Positions 1-7,450 of a stretch of 64,000 bases of DNA are shown here, in pieces (position 1 is the first letter of the stretch; each line of letters begins with the position of its first letter). The stretch lies in the NCBI RefSeq assembly GCF_030812475.1, contig NZ_JAUSSR010000015.1, positions 104,271-168,270 of the forward strand, in the 5' to 3' direction. This DNA is from Pseudomonas lini (GTDB taxonomy: Bacteria > Pseudomonadota > Gammaproteobacteria > Pseudomonadales > Pseudomonadaceae). Position numbers and translations under genes: made by a program. The notes under the pieces were generated by a model, which had not been told where the DNA came from, did no database searches, and saw only the letters and a list, made by a program, of their open reading frames with translations.

Positions 1-179
1 AGGGCGGTCAGGTGTTTGTCGTCGAGAAACAGCACGCAGGCTTCGCGCAGCCATTGATCTTCGGCGGCGCTGATGCCATCGAGAAAACTCAGGTGATGGC
101 GCACCCGCTGCCACATGTCATCGGCAATCGGGTGCTTGGCCAGTATACGTCGGCGACGCCAGGCGCTAAGTGACCACAT
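1..179 (-). CDS. mtfA: MtfA-type zinc peptidase (5' part only)
   Basis: Only the first 59 or so codons are inside the window; the gene runs off the left edge. The visible N-terminus reads MWSLSAWRRRRILAKHPIAD and continues to a FLDGISAAEDQWLREACVLF stretch, which matches the start of the MtfA (DUF980) family. In E. coli MtfA is a cytosolic zinc metallopeptidase that binds the glucose repressor Mlc; the Pseudomonas role is not established. The HExxH zinc site would lie outside the window. The start lies 6 bases beyond the stop of the DedA gene on the same strand, so the two are probably co-transcribed. Confidence 0.75.
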   Translation of the reverse strand, partial: MWSLSAWRRRRILAKHPIADDMWQRVRHHLSFLDGISAAEDQWLREACVLFLDDKHLTA

Positions 180-185
180 GCCGGA

Positions 186-842
186 TCAGCGGGGGTGGGC
201 TTTGGACGCGGCGTTGCCGAAGCGGCTGCGGACGATGCCGATGATCATCGGTACCAGCGACAGCAGGATGATGCCGACCACCAGCAACGACAGGTTTTGC
301 TTGATGAAGGGCACGTTGCCGAAGAAGTAACCGAGGGTGACCAGACCGCCGACCCACAGGATGGTGCCGAGGACGCTGAAGCCGAAGAAGCGCGGATACG
401 GCATTTTCGCCACACCGGCGACGAAGGGGGCAAAGGTACGGATGATCGGCAGGAAGCGCGCCAGGGTCACGGTTTTACCGCCATGCTTGTCATAGAAATC
501 ATGGGTTTGTTGCAGGTAGTCGCGACGGAAGATCTTCGAGTTCGGGTTACTGAACAGTTTTTCTCCCGCTGTTCGTCCGATCACGTAGTTGGTGCTGTCG
601 CCGAGGATCGCCGCCAGCATCAGCAAGCCGCCCAGCAGCACCGGGTCCATGCCGCCACCGGCCGCAACAGCGCCAGCGATGAACAGCAGGGAATCGCCCG
701 GCAGGAATGGCATCACCACCAGGCCGGTTTCGCAGAAGATCACCAGAAACAGGATGGCGTAGATCCATGGCCCGTAGTTGTTCACCAGCAAGTCGAGGTA
801 AACATCGAGATGCAGGATAAGGTCGAGCGGGTTGAAATCCAT
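186..842 (-). CDS. DedA family membrane protein
   Basis: This 218-residue inner-membrane protein belongs to the DedA/SNARE-associated family, whose members are linked to lipid-carrier flipping and to envelope and proton-motive-force homeostasis. Family hallmarks are visible: an acidic residue followed by a re-entrant PFLPGDSLLFIAGA segment, GDSTNYVIGR near residue 85, and the F.DKHGGKTVTLARFLPIIRTFAPFVAG signature with its two arginines. Several hydrophobic spans fill the rest. I chose ATG 842 because AGGTG lies 6 bases upstream; a GTG three codons earlier has no better site. It reads leftward directly into mtfA. The exact substrate cannot be told from sequence. Confidence 0.9.
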   Translation of the reverse strand: MDFNPLDLILHLDVYLDLLVNNYGPWIYAILFLVIFCETGLVVMPFLPGDSLLFIAGAVAAGGGMDPVLLGGLLMLAAILGDSTNYVIGRTAGEKLFSNPNSKIFRRDYLQQTHDFYDKHGGKTVTLARFLPIIRTFAPFVAGVAKMPYPRFFGFSVLGTILWVGGLVTLGYFFGNVPFIKQNLSLLVVGIILLSLVPMIIGIVRSRFGNAASKAHPR

Positions 843-1030
843 GGAAAGCACCTGTGGTATCGGCCCGACTCGGCAGGCCTGTGCGGATGACTTCGCGAAA
901 GCCTACGAGTGGGAGTAGTTTTTCTTACAAGCCGGAAAGATCAGCATTATACGGGCAGAGGGATGAAAAGCGCGTCGAGTTTGTAGCGGGGGATTTCGCG
1001 TGAGACAGACGGCGGGTGCGGTATGTTTTT

Positions 1031-1130
1031 GCAGGAGCAAGCTTGCTTGCGATGCTCCTGAGAACGCTGCGGGGTATCAGGCTTGCAGCGTTATCGTTGA
1101 CGAACATCGCGAGCGAGCTCGCTCCTACAG
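1031..1130. repeat. REP pair in the DedA/GNAT intergenic gap
   Basis: The gap 843-1144 has no gene. It holds two inverted REP-type units: GCAGGAGCAAGCTTGCTTGC starting at 1031, and a reversed copy ending CTCGCTCCTACAG at 1130. They face each other across about 50 bases, the usual REP doublet (REPIN) arrangement of the P. fluorescens group. The two arms are diverged from each other, unlike several later pairs. Confidence 0.8.
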
Positions 1131-1144
1131 TTATCCGCTGTGGA

Positions 1145-1606
1145 TCAGAGCCCTTCGCTGATGGGCAACACGTAGTTCTTGAACTCGGTGTCTTCCTTGA
1201 ACCCTATGGATTCGTAGGTCTTCTGCGCCACTTCATTGTTGCTGCTGGTGGAGACACGCATGCGCACGGCATTGGTTTCCTTGGCCATTTTCTTCGCCGT
1301 ACGGATCAGGTTATCGGCTACCAACTGGCGACGAGCATCTTCGGCGACGTAGATGTCGTTGAGAATCCACACGCGCTTGAGCGACAGTGACGAAAAGCTT
1401 GGGTACAACTGACAGAAACCCAGCAGTCGATTGCTATCGTCATCGGCCAGAGCCAGATAGATCACCGATTCCTTGCGACGCAAGCGTTTCTCAAGGAACG
1501 CCCGGGAAGAGTCCGGATACGCCAACGAGCCATAAAACTCGCGATATTTGACGAATAAGGGAGCCAACAGGTCCAGGTGTTCGAGGGTCGCTTGAATAAT
1601 CCGCAT
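1145..1606 (-). CDS. GNAT family N-acetyltransferase
   Basis: This 153-residue protein has the GNAT fold pattern: an N-terminal MRIIQATLEHLDLLAPLF, a central strand leading to LNDIYVAEDARRQLVADNLI (motif A, here with a degenerate acetyl-CoA loop RRQLVA where Q/RxxGxG/A is usual), and a C-terminal YESIGFKED motif B. It should transfer an acetyl group from acetyl-CoA to an amine; the substrate is unknown. ATG 1606 is chosen over an upstream TTG because the GNAT core begins right there. It lies downstream of eutC on the same strand, 113 bases away, so it may be read through from the ethanolamine operon. From memory, PA4026 occupies the same place in P. aeruginosa. Confidence 0.85.
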   Translation of the reverse strand: MRIIQATLEHLDLLAPLFVKYREFYGSLAYPDSSRAFLEKRLRRKESVIYLALADDDSNRLLGFCQLYPSFSSLSLKRVWILNDIYVAEDARRQLVADNLIRTAKKMAKETNAVRMRVSTSSNNEVAQKTYESIGFKEDTEFKNYVLPISEGL

Positions 1607-1719
1607 GGTAGGTCTCGTCTTCAAGTGGCTGTCTTACGTGATGACGGCGATGGGAAACCCCTGGCGGCCGTGCCTCGATCCTGCCTCAAAGCGGAATGGA
1701 AATGCAATGCGGAAACGGT

Positions 1720-2556
1720 TCAGGTATTCGGCGGGCTCAGTAGGAAATTTCCTTTCATGTCCGTTTCTGCTTCTGACTCCAACGTGTGAACCTGGGCCTC
1801 GTCCTTCAGATTGACTCCCGACAACTGGCGTCGGCAGGCTTCGCGCATCAGATAAAGCAACCGATGTGCCGCCATGCCGTAGCTCAGGCCTTCGAGTCGC
1901 ACGTTGGAGATGCAATTGCGATAGGCATCCGTCAGGCCGATTTTTGGATTGTAAGTGAAATACAGTCCCAGACTGTCGGGCGAGCTAAGGCCCGGGCGTT
2001 CGCCGATCAGGATGACGACCATCCTGGCCTCCAACAACTCACCAATCTCGTCGGCCACGGCAACCCGGCCTTGCTCGACCAGAATCACCGGTGACACGGA
2101 CCAGCCCTCTGCTTCGATTTGTTCCTCCATCCGGGTCAGAAAAGGCACGGCGTGGCGATGAACGGCCAAGGCCGACAAGCCATCGGCGACGACGATGGCC
2201 AGATCGACGCCACCGGGATTGGCCGCTGCGTGTTCGCGCAGGGTCTGCGCCGCGGCATCGCTCAATTTTCGCCCCAGGTCGGGGCGCTGCAGGTAACTGT
2301 TACGGTCCGTTGCCGCGCTGTGCAGCAACAGGCTTTCACGTCCAAGCACCGCCAGTTGCGAACCGAGTGCGGCATGGTCGAACGGCAAGTGCACCGCATC
2401 CCGGGCCTGGGCGTGCGCATATTGGAACTCCAGCTGTGCGCTGGTTGGCATGCTGGTGCCGGTGCGGCCCAAGGCAATCCGCGCAGGCGTCAGCCGGCGC
2501 AGTTCCAGTAAGGGGTTTTGCTGATCAACAGGTGGTTTATCCATTACGACACTCAT
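1720..2556 (-). CDS. eutC: Ethanolamine ammonia-lyase small subunit EutC
   Basis: The 278-residue protein is the light subunit of adenosylcobalamin-dependent ethanolamine ammonia-lyase, which splits ethanolamine into acetaldehyde and ammonia. Typical segments include LTPARIALGRTGTSMPT near the N-terminus, a DLAIVVADGLSALAVHRHA strand-loop, GERPGLSSPDSLGLYFTY and a conserved NCISNVRLEGLSYG stretch near the C-terminus. ATG 2556 overlaps the eutB stop codon (ATGA), so the two subunits are translationally coupled and should be made in equal amounts. An in-frame upstream extension exists but lies inside eutB and has no family similarity. Confidence 0.96.
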   Translation of the reverse strand: MSVVMDKPPVDQQNPLLELRRLTPARIALGRTGTSMPTSAQLEFQYAHAQARDAVHLPFDHAALGSQLAVLGRESLLLHSAATDRNSYLQRPDLGRKLSDAAAQTLREHAAANPGGVDLAIVVADGLSALAVHRHAVPFLTRMEEQIEAEGWSVSPVILVEQGRVAVADEIGELLEARMVVILIGERPGLSSPDSLGLYFTYNPKIGLTDAYRNCISNVRLEGLSYGMAAHRLLYLMREACRRQLSGVNLKDEAQVHTLESEAETDMKGNFLLSPPNT

Positions 2557-3947
2557 CCCAGTTGCGCCAGGGCCTGGCGGAAGGCCGGCGGCAGGCTGTC
2601 GCCGAAGAGAATCTTGCCGTCCGCCTGGGTGAAGATACCCATATTTGCCAACCATGTTTCGAACTCCGGCGCTGGTTTCAGCCCCAGGGTCTGGCGAGCG
2701 TAGAGTGCGTCGTGGAACGAAGTGGTCTGGTAATTGAGCATGATGTCGTCGGAACCGGGGATGCCCATGATGAAGTTGATCCCGGCCACACCCAGCAGGG
2801 TCAGCAGGGTGTCCATGTCATCCTGATCGGCTTCGGCGTGGTTGGTGTAGCAGATGTCGCAGCCCATCGGAACCCCCAGAAGCTTGCCGCAGAAGTGGTC
2901 TTCGAGGCCGGCGCGGATGATTTGCTTACCGTTGTAGAGGTATTCCGGGCCGATGAATCCGACGACGGTATTTACCAGGAACGGGTTGAAATGGCGCGCC
3001 ACGGCGTAGGCGCGCGTTTCACAGGTCTGTTGATCGATGCCGTGGTGGGCATTGGCCGACAGGGCGCTGCCCTGGCCCGTCTCGAAATACATCAGATTCT
3101 GACCCAGGGTGCCACGGTTCAGGCTCAGACCGGCGTCATAGCCTTCCTGCAAGACGTTGAGGTTGATGCCGAAGCTGGCGTTGGCCGCCTCGGTTCCGGC
3201 GATCGACTGGAACACTAGGTCCAGCGGAATCCCGCGATTGATGGCTTCGATCGAGGTGGTGACGTGGGTCAGCACGCAGGCTTGAGTGGGGATTTCGTAG
3301 CGCTGAATGATGGCATCGAGCATTTCCAGCATGGCGCAGATGGAGGTGATGCTGTCGGTGGCCGGGTTGATGCCGATCATCGCATCGCCATTGCCGTACA
3401 GCAGGCCGTCGAGAATGCTCGCGGCGATGCCGGCGGGTTCGTCGGTGGGATGGTTCGGTTGCAGGCGTGTGGATAACCGGCCGCGCAGGCCCAGCGTGCC
3501 GCGGAATCGGGTGACCACGCGGATTTTCTGCGCCACCAGCACCAGATCCTGCACGCGCATGATTTTCGACACGGCGGCGGCCATTTCCGGGGTCAGGCCG
3601 GGCGCAAGGTTACGCAGGCTGTGTTCGTCGGCGGCATCGCTGAGCAGCCAATCGCGAAAACCGCCGACGGTGAGGTGGCTGACCGGCGCAAACGCCCGTT
3701 TATCGTGGGTATCGATGATCAGCCGGGTGACTTCATCGGACTCGTACGGAACCAGTACTTCCTGCAGGAAGTGGGAGAGCGGGATATTCGCCAGCGCCAT
3801 CTGCGCGGCCACCCGTTCGCCGTCGTTGAGTGCCGCGACCCCCGCCAGAAAGTCCCCGGAGCGCGCCGGGCTGGCCTTGGCCATGACTTCCTTGAGGCTG
3901 TCGAAACGGTAGGTGTGACCACCGACAGTGTGAGCAAAACTAGCCAT
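2553..3947 (-). CDS. eutB: Ethanolamine ammonia-lyase large subunit EutB
   Basis: The 464-residue heavy subunit carries the catalytic TIM barrel that binds ethanolamine and, with EutC, adenosylcobalamin. Active-site regions known from the E. coli enzyme are present: RLQPNHPTDE near residue 161 (substrate-binding Arg and Gln), an Asn in IGINPATD near residue 194, and the Glu of YFETGQGS. C-terminal MGCDICYTNHAEADQDD is also typical. ATG 3947 has GGAG 9 bases upstream. It sits 50 bases after eat and overlaps eutC. There is no eutA reactivase or microcompartment shell gene here, so this is the soluble, shell-free type of ethanolamine pathway usual in Pseudomonas. Confidence 0.97.
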   Translation of the reverse strand: MASFAHTVGGHTYRFDSLKEVMAKASPARSGDFLAGVAALNDGERVAAQMALANIPLSHFLQEVLVPYESDEVTRLIIDTHDKRAFAPVSHLTVGGFRDWLLSDAADEHSLRNLAPGLTPEMAAAVSKIMRVQDLVLVAQKIRVVTRFRGTLGLRGRLSTRLQPNHPTDEPAGIAASILDGLLYGNGDAMIGINPATDSITSICAMLEMLDAIIQRYEIPTQACVLTHVTTSIEAINRGIPLDLVFQSIAGTEAANASFGINLNVLQEGYDAGLSLNRGTLGQNLMYFETGQGSALSANAHHGIDQQTCETRAYAVARHFNPFLVNTVVGFIGPEYLYNGKQIIRAGLEDHFCGKLLGVPMGCDICYTNHAEADQDDMDTLLTLLGVAGINFIMGIPGSDDIMLNYQTTSFHDALYARQTLGLKPAPEFETWLANMGIFTQADGKILFGDSLPPAFRQALAQLG

Positions 3948-3997
3948 GAAGATTCTCCGTGACGGCGCAGAGGGGGCTGCGCCGTAATTTGCGGCCG

Positions 3998-5446
3998 TTA
4001 GTGCAGGGCTTTTTCGGCGTTCTGAATGGCCGCGAATTCTTCTTCGGGCGTGCCGGCTACCAAGTGATGCCGACTGTAGAAAGCGAAGTAAGCAATTAAC
4101 ACTCCATAGATGATCGCAGCGCCAATCACCACGCGCGGATCCACCAGGAAACCCGCCACCACGGCGATGCAAGCCAGCACCAGCGCAACACCAGAGGTAA
4201 AGATACCGCCCGGCGTGCGGTATGGCCGATCCATTTTGGGGCGCCGAATGCGCAACGTGATGTGTGCCGCCATCATCAGGACGTAGGAAATGGTCGCACC
4301 GAACACCGCCACCAGGATCAGCAAGTCACCCTGACCGGTCAGCGACAACCCGAACCCGATGATGCCAGGAATGATCAACGCCAGTACGGGGGCCTTGCTC
4401 TTGTTGGTTTCCGACAGTTTGCGCGGCAGGTAGCCGGCGCGGGACAGCGCGAAAATCTGCCGCGAGTAGGCATAGATGATGGAGAAGAAACTGGCGATCA
4501 GCCCGGCCAGGCCCACCAGGTTGACGAAATGGCCCATCCAGGTCGAGCCGCCATAAGCCTTGCTCAGTGCTTCGACCAACGGATTGCCCGAGGTTACCAA
4601 GGCATGGGCACCGGCTCCTCCCGGGCCGATCACCAGAATCAGCAGGGCAAAGCTCACCAGCACCAGCATGGCGCCAATCAGCCCGCGGGGCAGGTCGCGT
4701 TTCGGGTTTTTGGTTTCTTCTGCTGCCAGTGGTACGCCTTCGACCGCCAGGAAGAACCAGATGGCGTAGGGAATGGCGGCCCAGACCCCGACGTAGCCGA
4801 AGGGCAGGAAACTGCTGGCGCCCTTGGCCTCGGTGACCGGGATGTCGAGCAGGTTGGCGACGTTGAAGTGCGGCACCATGCTGATCAGAAACACGCCCAA
4901 TGCCAGGGCGGCGACGGCGGTGATGCCGAACATCAGCTTCAGGGCTTCACCGACGCCGAAAATATGGATGGCAATAAAGATGATGTAGAACGCCAGGTAA
5001 ATCATCCAGCCGCCGATGCCGAACAGGGACTCGCAATAGGCGCCGATAAACACCGCGATCGCCGCTGGTGCGATGGCGTATTCGATCAGGATCGCGGTGC
5101 CGGTCAGGAACCCGCCCCAAGGACCGAACGCACTGCGGGCAAAACCGTAGCCACCGCCTGCGGTCGGGATCATGGAGGACAATTCCGCCAGGGAAAAGCA
5201 CATGCACAGGTACATGGTCGCCATCAGCAGCGTGGCGAGAAACATGCCGCCCCAGCCGCCCTGGGCCAGGCCGAAGTTCCACCCGGCATAGTCGCCGGAG
5301 ATGACGTAGGCCACGCCGAGGCCGACCAGCAGGACCCAGCCCGCGGCACCTTTTTTCAGTTCGCGTTGCTGGAAATAGTCGGAGCCGACTTTTTCAAAGT
5401 CGACAGAGGAGGTAGCCGGCTGCACGCTGGCTTGATCGCTAGGCAT
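3998..5446 (-). CDS. eat: Ethanolamine permease
   Basis: A 482-residue APC-superfamily transporter with about twelve hydrophobic spans. The N-terminal cytoplasmic tail (about 35 residues) is followed by GWVLLVGLGVAYVISGDYAG, then the re-entrant GGGYGFARSAFGPWGGFLTG loop, characteristic of the ethanolamine permease subfamily. It should import ethanolamine for EutBC. ATG 5446 has an AGGTG box 7 to 8 bases upstream. It lies between exaC and eutB on the same strand, so uptake, cleavage and aldehyde oxidation are encoded as one block. A REP pair separates it from exaC, which may reduce read-through or stabilise the upstream transcript. Confidence 0.95.
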   Translation of the reverse strand: MPSDQASVQPATSSVDFEKVGSDYFQQRELKKGAAGWVLLVGLGVAYVISGDYAGWNFGLAQGGWGGMFLATLLMATMYLCMCFSLAELSSMIPTAGGGYGFARSAFGPWGGFLTGTAILIEYAIAPAAIAVFIGAYCESLFGIGGWMIYLAFYIIFIAIHIFGVGEALKLMFGITAVAALALGVFLISMVPHFNVANLLDIPVTEAKGASSFLPFGYVGVWAAIPYAIWFFLAVEGVPLAAEETKNPKRDLPRGLIGAMLVLVSFALLILVIGPGGAGAHALVTSGNPLVEALSKAYGGSTWMGHFVNLVGLAGLIASFFSIIYAYSRQIFALSRAGYLPRKLSETNKSKAPVLALIIPGIIGFGLSLTGQGDLLILVAVFGATISYVLMMAAHITLRIRRPKMDRPYRTPGGIFTSGVALVLACIAVVAGFLVDPRVVIGAAIIYGVLIAYFAFYSRHHLVAGTPEEEFAAIQNAEKALH

Positions 5447-5510
5447 AGGGGTTCACCTGTTCTTATTCTTTTGACCGGCGTGGTGGCCGGGATGGCGCGA
5501 AGGCTGTTTG

Positions 5511-5608
5511 TAGGAGCGAGCTTGCTCGCGAAGGACGAGAGGGAGCCGCGTACATCCAGGCGGCCCCGTCTTCGTTCACGTCCCTCGCGAGCAGGCTCGC
5601 TCCTACAG
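5511..5608. repeat. REP pair between exaC and eat
   Basis: Two inverted units, GTAGGAGCGAGCTTGCTCGC from 5511 and its near-complement ending at 5608, face each other across about 45 bases in the 185-base gap. I see no separate promoter for eat here (no -24/-12 match), which supports expression of eat from the exaC promoter. Confidence 0.85.
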
Positions 5609-5631
5609 GGTTTTGCGGTGTTCCTGCCCGG

Positions 5632-7152
5632 TTAGAAGAAGCCCAGCGGATTGATGTCGTAGCTCACCAGCAGGTTTTTGGTCTGCTGATAGTGATCGAG
5701 CATCATCTTGTGGGTTTCACGGCCGACGCCGGACTTCTTGTAGCCACCGAACGCGGCATGCGCCGGGTACAGGTGGTAGCAGTTGGTCCACACGCGACCG
5801 GCCTTGATCGCGCGGCCCATGCGGTAGGCGCGGTTGATGTCGCGGGTCCACAGGCCGGCACCGAGGCCGAACTCGGTGTCGTTGGCGATGGCCAGGGCTT
5901 CGGCTTCGTCCTTGAAGGTGGTGATGCTCACCACCGGGCCAAAGATCTCTTCCTGGAACACGCGCATTTTGTTGGTGCCCTTGAGCAGCGTCGGCTGGAT
6001 GTAATACCCGGTCGCAAGATTGCCCTCGAGTTTTTCCACCTTGCCGCCGGTCAACAGCTCGGCGCCTTCGCCCTTGGCGATTTCCAGGTACGACAGGATT
6101 TTGTCGAATTGCTGCTCGGATGCCTGGGCGCCGACCATGGTGTCGGTGTCCAGTGGGTCGCCGCGTTTGATTTGCAGGACTTTATCCATGACCACTTTCA
6201 TGAACTCGTCGTAGATCGATTCCTGCACCAGGGCGCGGGAAGGGCAGGTGCAGACTTCGCCCTGGTTGAAGAACGCCAGCACCAGGCCTTCGGCGGCTTT
6301 TTCGATGAAGGACGGCTCGGCCTGCATGATGTCTTCAAAGAAGATGTTCGGCGACTTGCCACCCAGTTCCACGGTAGACGGAATGATGTTTTCCGCGGCG
6401 CATTTCATGATGTGCGAGCCGACCGGGGTCGAACCGGTGAAGGCGATCTTGGCGATGCGTTTGCTGGTGGCCAGGGCTTCACCGGCTTCTTTGCCGAAGC
6501 CTTGCACCACGTTGAGCACGCCAGGCGGCAGCAGGTCGCCGATCAGCTCCATCAGCACGGTAATGCCCAGCGGGGTTTGCTCGGCGGGCTTGAGCACCAC
6601 GCAGTTGCCGGCGGCCAGGGCCGGGGCGAGTTTCCAGGCGGCCATCAGAATCGGGAAGTTCCACGGGATGATCTGCCCGACCACGCCCAGCGGTTCATGG
6701 ATGTGATAGGCCACGGTGTTGCCGTCGATTTCGGCGGCGCTGCCTTCCTGGGCACGGATGCAACCGGCGTAGTAGCGGAAATGGTCGGCAGCCAGCGGGA
6801 TGTCGGCGTTCAGGGTTTCGCGCACGGCTTTACCGTTGTCCCAGGACTCGGTGATTGCCAGCAGTTCCAGGTTCTGTTCGATGCGGTCGGCGATTTTCAG
6901 CAGCACCAGCGAGCGCGCCTGGACGGATGTGGCGCCCCAGGCATCGGCGGCGGCGTGGGCAGCGTCCAAGGCTTTTTCGATGTCTTCGGCACTGGAGCGC
7001 GGGAATTCGGCAATGGGTTGGCCATTCACTGGCGAGGTATTGGTGAAGTACTGACCTTTTACAGGCGCGACGAACTCGCCGCCGATGTAGTTACCGTATT
7101 GGCTCTTGAACGAAACGATAGCGCCTTCAGTACCGGGGTGAGCGTAACGCAT
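5632..7152 (-). CDS. exaC: NAD-dependent aldehyde dehydrogenase (ExaC type)
   Basis: The 506-residue protein is an ALDH-superfamily enzyme close to ExaC/AcoD, which oxidises acetaldehyde to acetate. In this setting it would remove the acetaldehyde made by EutBC. Seen in the sequence: the cofactor loop FTGSTPVG, the general-base Glu in VELGGKSPN, the nucleophile region FFNQGEVCTCPSR with the catalytic Cys, and EEIFGPVVS. ATG 7152 has a strong AAGGAG site. Its promoter region contains a -24/-12 sigma-54 promoter at 7217-7232, and the divergent neighbour is a sigma-54 activator, so it is very likely the first gene of the ethanolamine-induced operon. Confidence 0.93.
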   Translation of the reverse strand: MRYAHPGTEGAIVSFKSQYGNYIGGEFVAPVKGQYFTNTSPVNGQPIAEFPRSSAEDIEKALDAAHAAADAWGATSVQARSLVLLKIADRIEQNLELLAITESWDNGKAVRETLNADIPLAADHFRYYAGCIRAQEGSAAEIDGNTVAYHIHEPLGVVGQIIPWNFPILMAAWKLAPALAAGNCVVLKPAEQTPLGITVLMELIGDLLPPGVLNVVQGFGKEAGEALATSKRIAKIAFTGSTPVGSHIMKCAAENIIPSTVELGGKSPNIFFEDIMQAEPSFIEKAAEGLVLAFFNQGEVCTCPSRALVQESIYDEFMKVVMDKVLQIKRGDPLDTDTMVGAQASEQQFDKILSYLEIAKGEGAELLTGGKVEKLEGNLATGYYIQPTLLKGTNKMRVFQEEIFGPVVSITTFKDEAEALAIANDTEFGLGAGLWTRDINRAYRMGRAIKAGRVWTNCYHLYPAHAAFGGYKKSGVGRETHKMMLDHYQQTKNLLVSYDINPLGFF

Positions 7153-7216
7153 GATGTTTTCTCCTTGGCTTTTGTACTTATAAGAGAGCGCGCATGTGCG
7201 CTTGTTATAAGCGTAG

Positions 7217-7232
7217 AGCAAAGGTCGGGCCA
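7217..7232 (-). promoter_or_regulatory. Sigma-54 (-24/-12) promoter of the exaC-eat-eutBC block
   Basis: On the minus strand the sequence reads TGGCCCGACCTTTGCT, which matches the RpoN consensus TGGCACG-N4-TTGCW except at one position. The GG and GC dinucleotides have the required spacing. Transcription would start near 7205, leaving a leader of about 50 bases before the exaC ATG. Confidence 0.85.
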
Positions 7233-7295
7233 CTGCGCTGCAGCTCAGGTAAATCAACACCTTGCGCGATTTTTGTCGGATAGGCGGGCGCAGTC

Positions 7296-7346
7296 TGTGA
7301 TGCTTCCGGTACAGCCTCTGCGACACTTTGTACCGGTTCTGGCACA
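7296..7346. promoter_or_regulatory. Tandem activator sites TGT-N12-ACA
   Basis: Two dyads with the same geometry, 7296-7313 and 7329-7346, have centres 33 bases apart (about three helical turns). Half-sites read TGTGATGC, TGTACCGG, TGTACCGG and TGTGCCAG when oriented. They lie roughly 75 to 125 bases upstream of the -24/-12 promoter, the usual position of an enhancer for a sigma-54 activator, and 105 to 155 bases upstream of the eatR start. I infer that EatR binds here. Confidence 0.7.
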
Positions 7347-7450
7347 GCTTGTGACCGTGGGGTCTTGCCAGCATTGCAATGCAAGCTCGGCTGGAGGATG
7401 CTCGCGTACGACAGGGCGGCGTGAAAATCGCTCGGGGAGAAGAACAAGAA

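Noticed and set aside
1031..1130. Repeats considered as a CRISPR array
   Set aside because: Here and at the other loci the units are paired inverted repeats, not regularly spaced direct repeats, and no cas genes are present.
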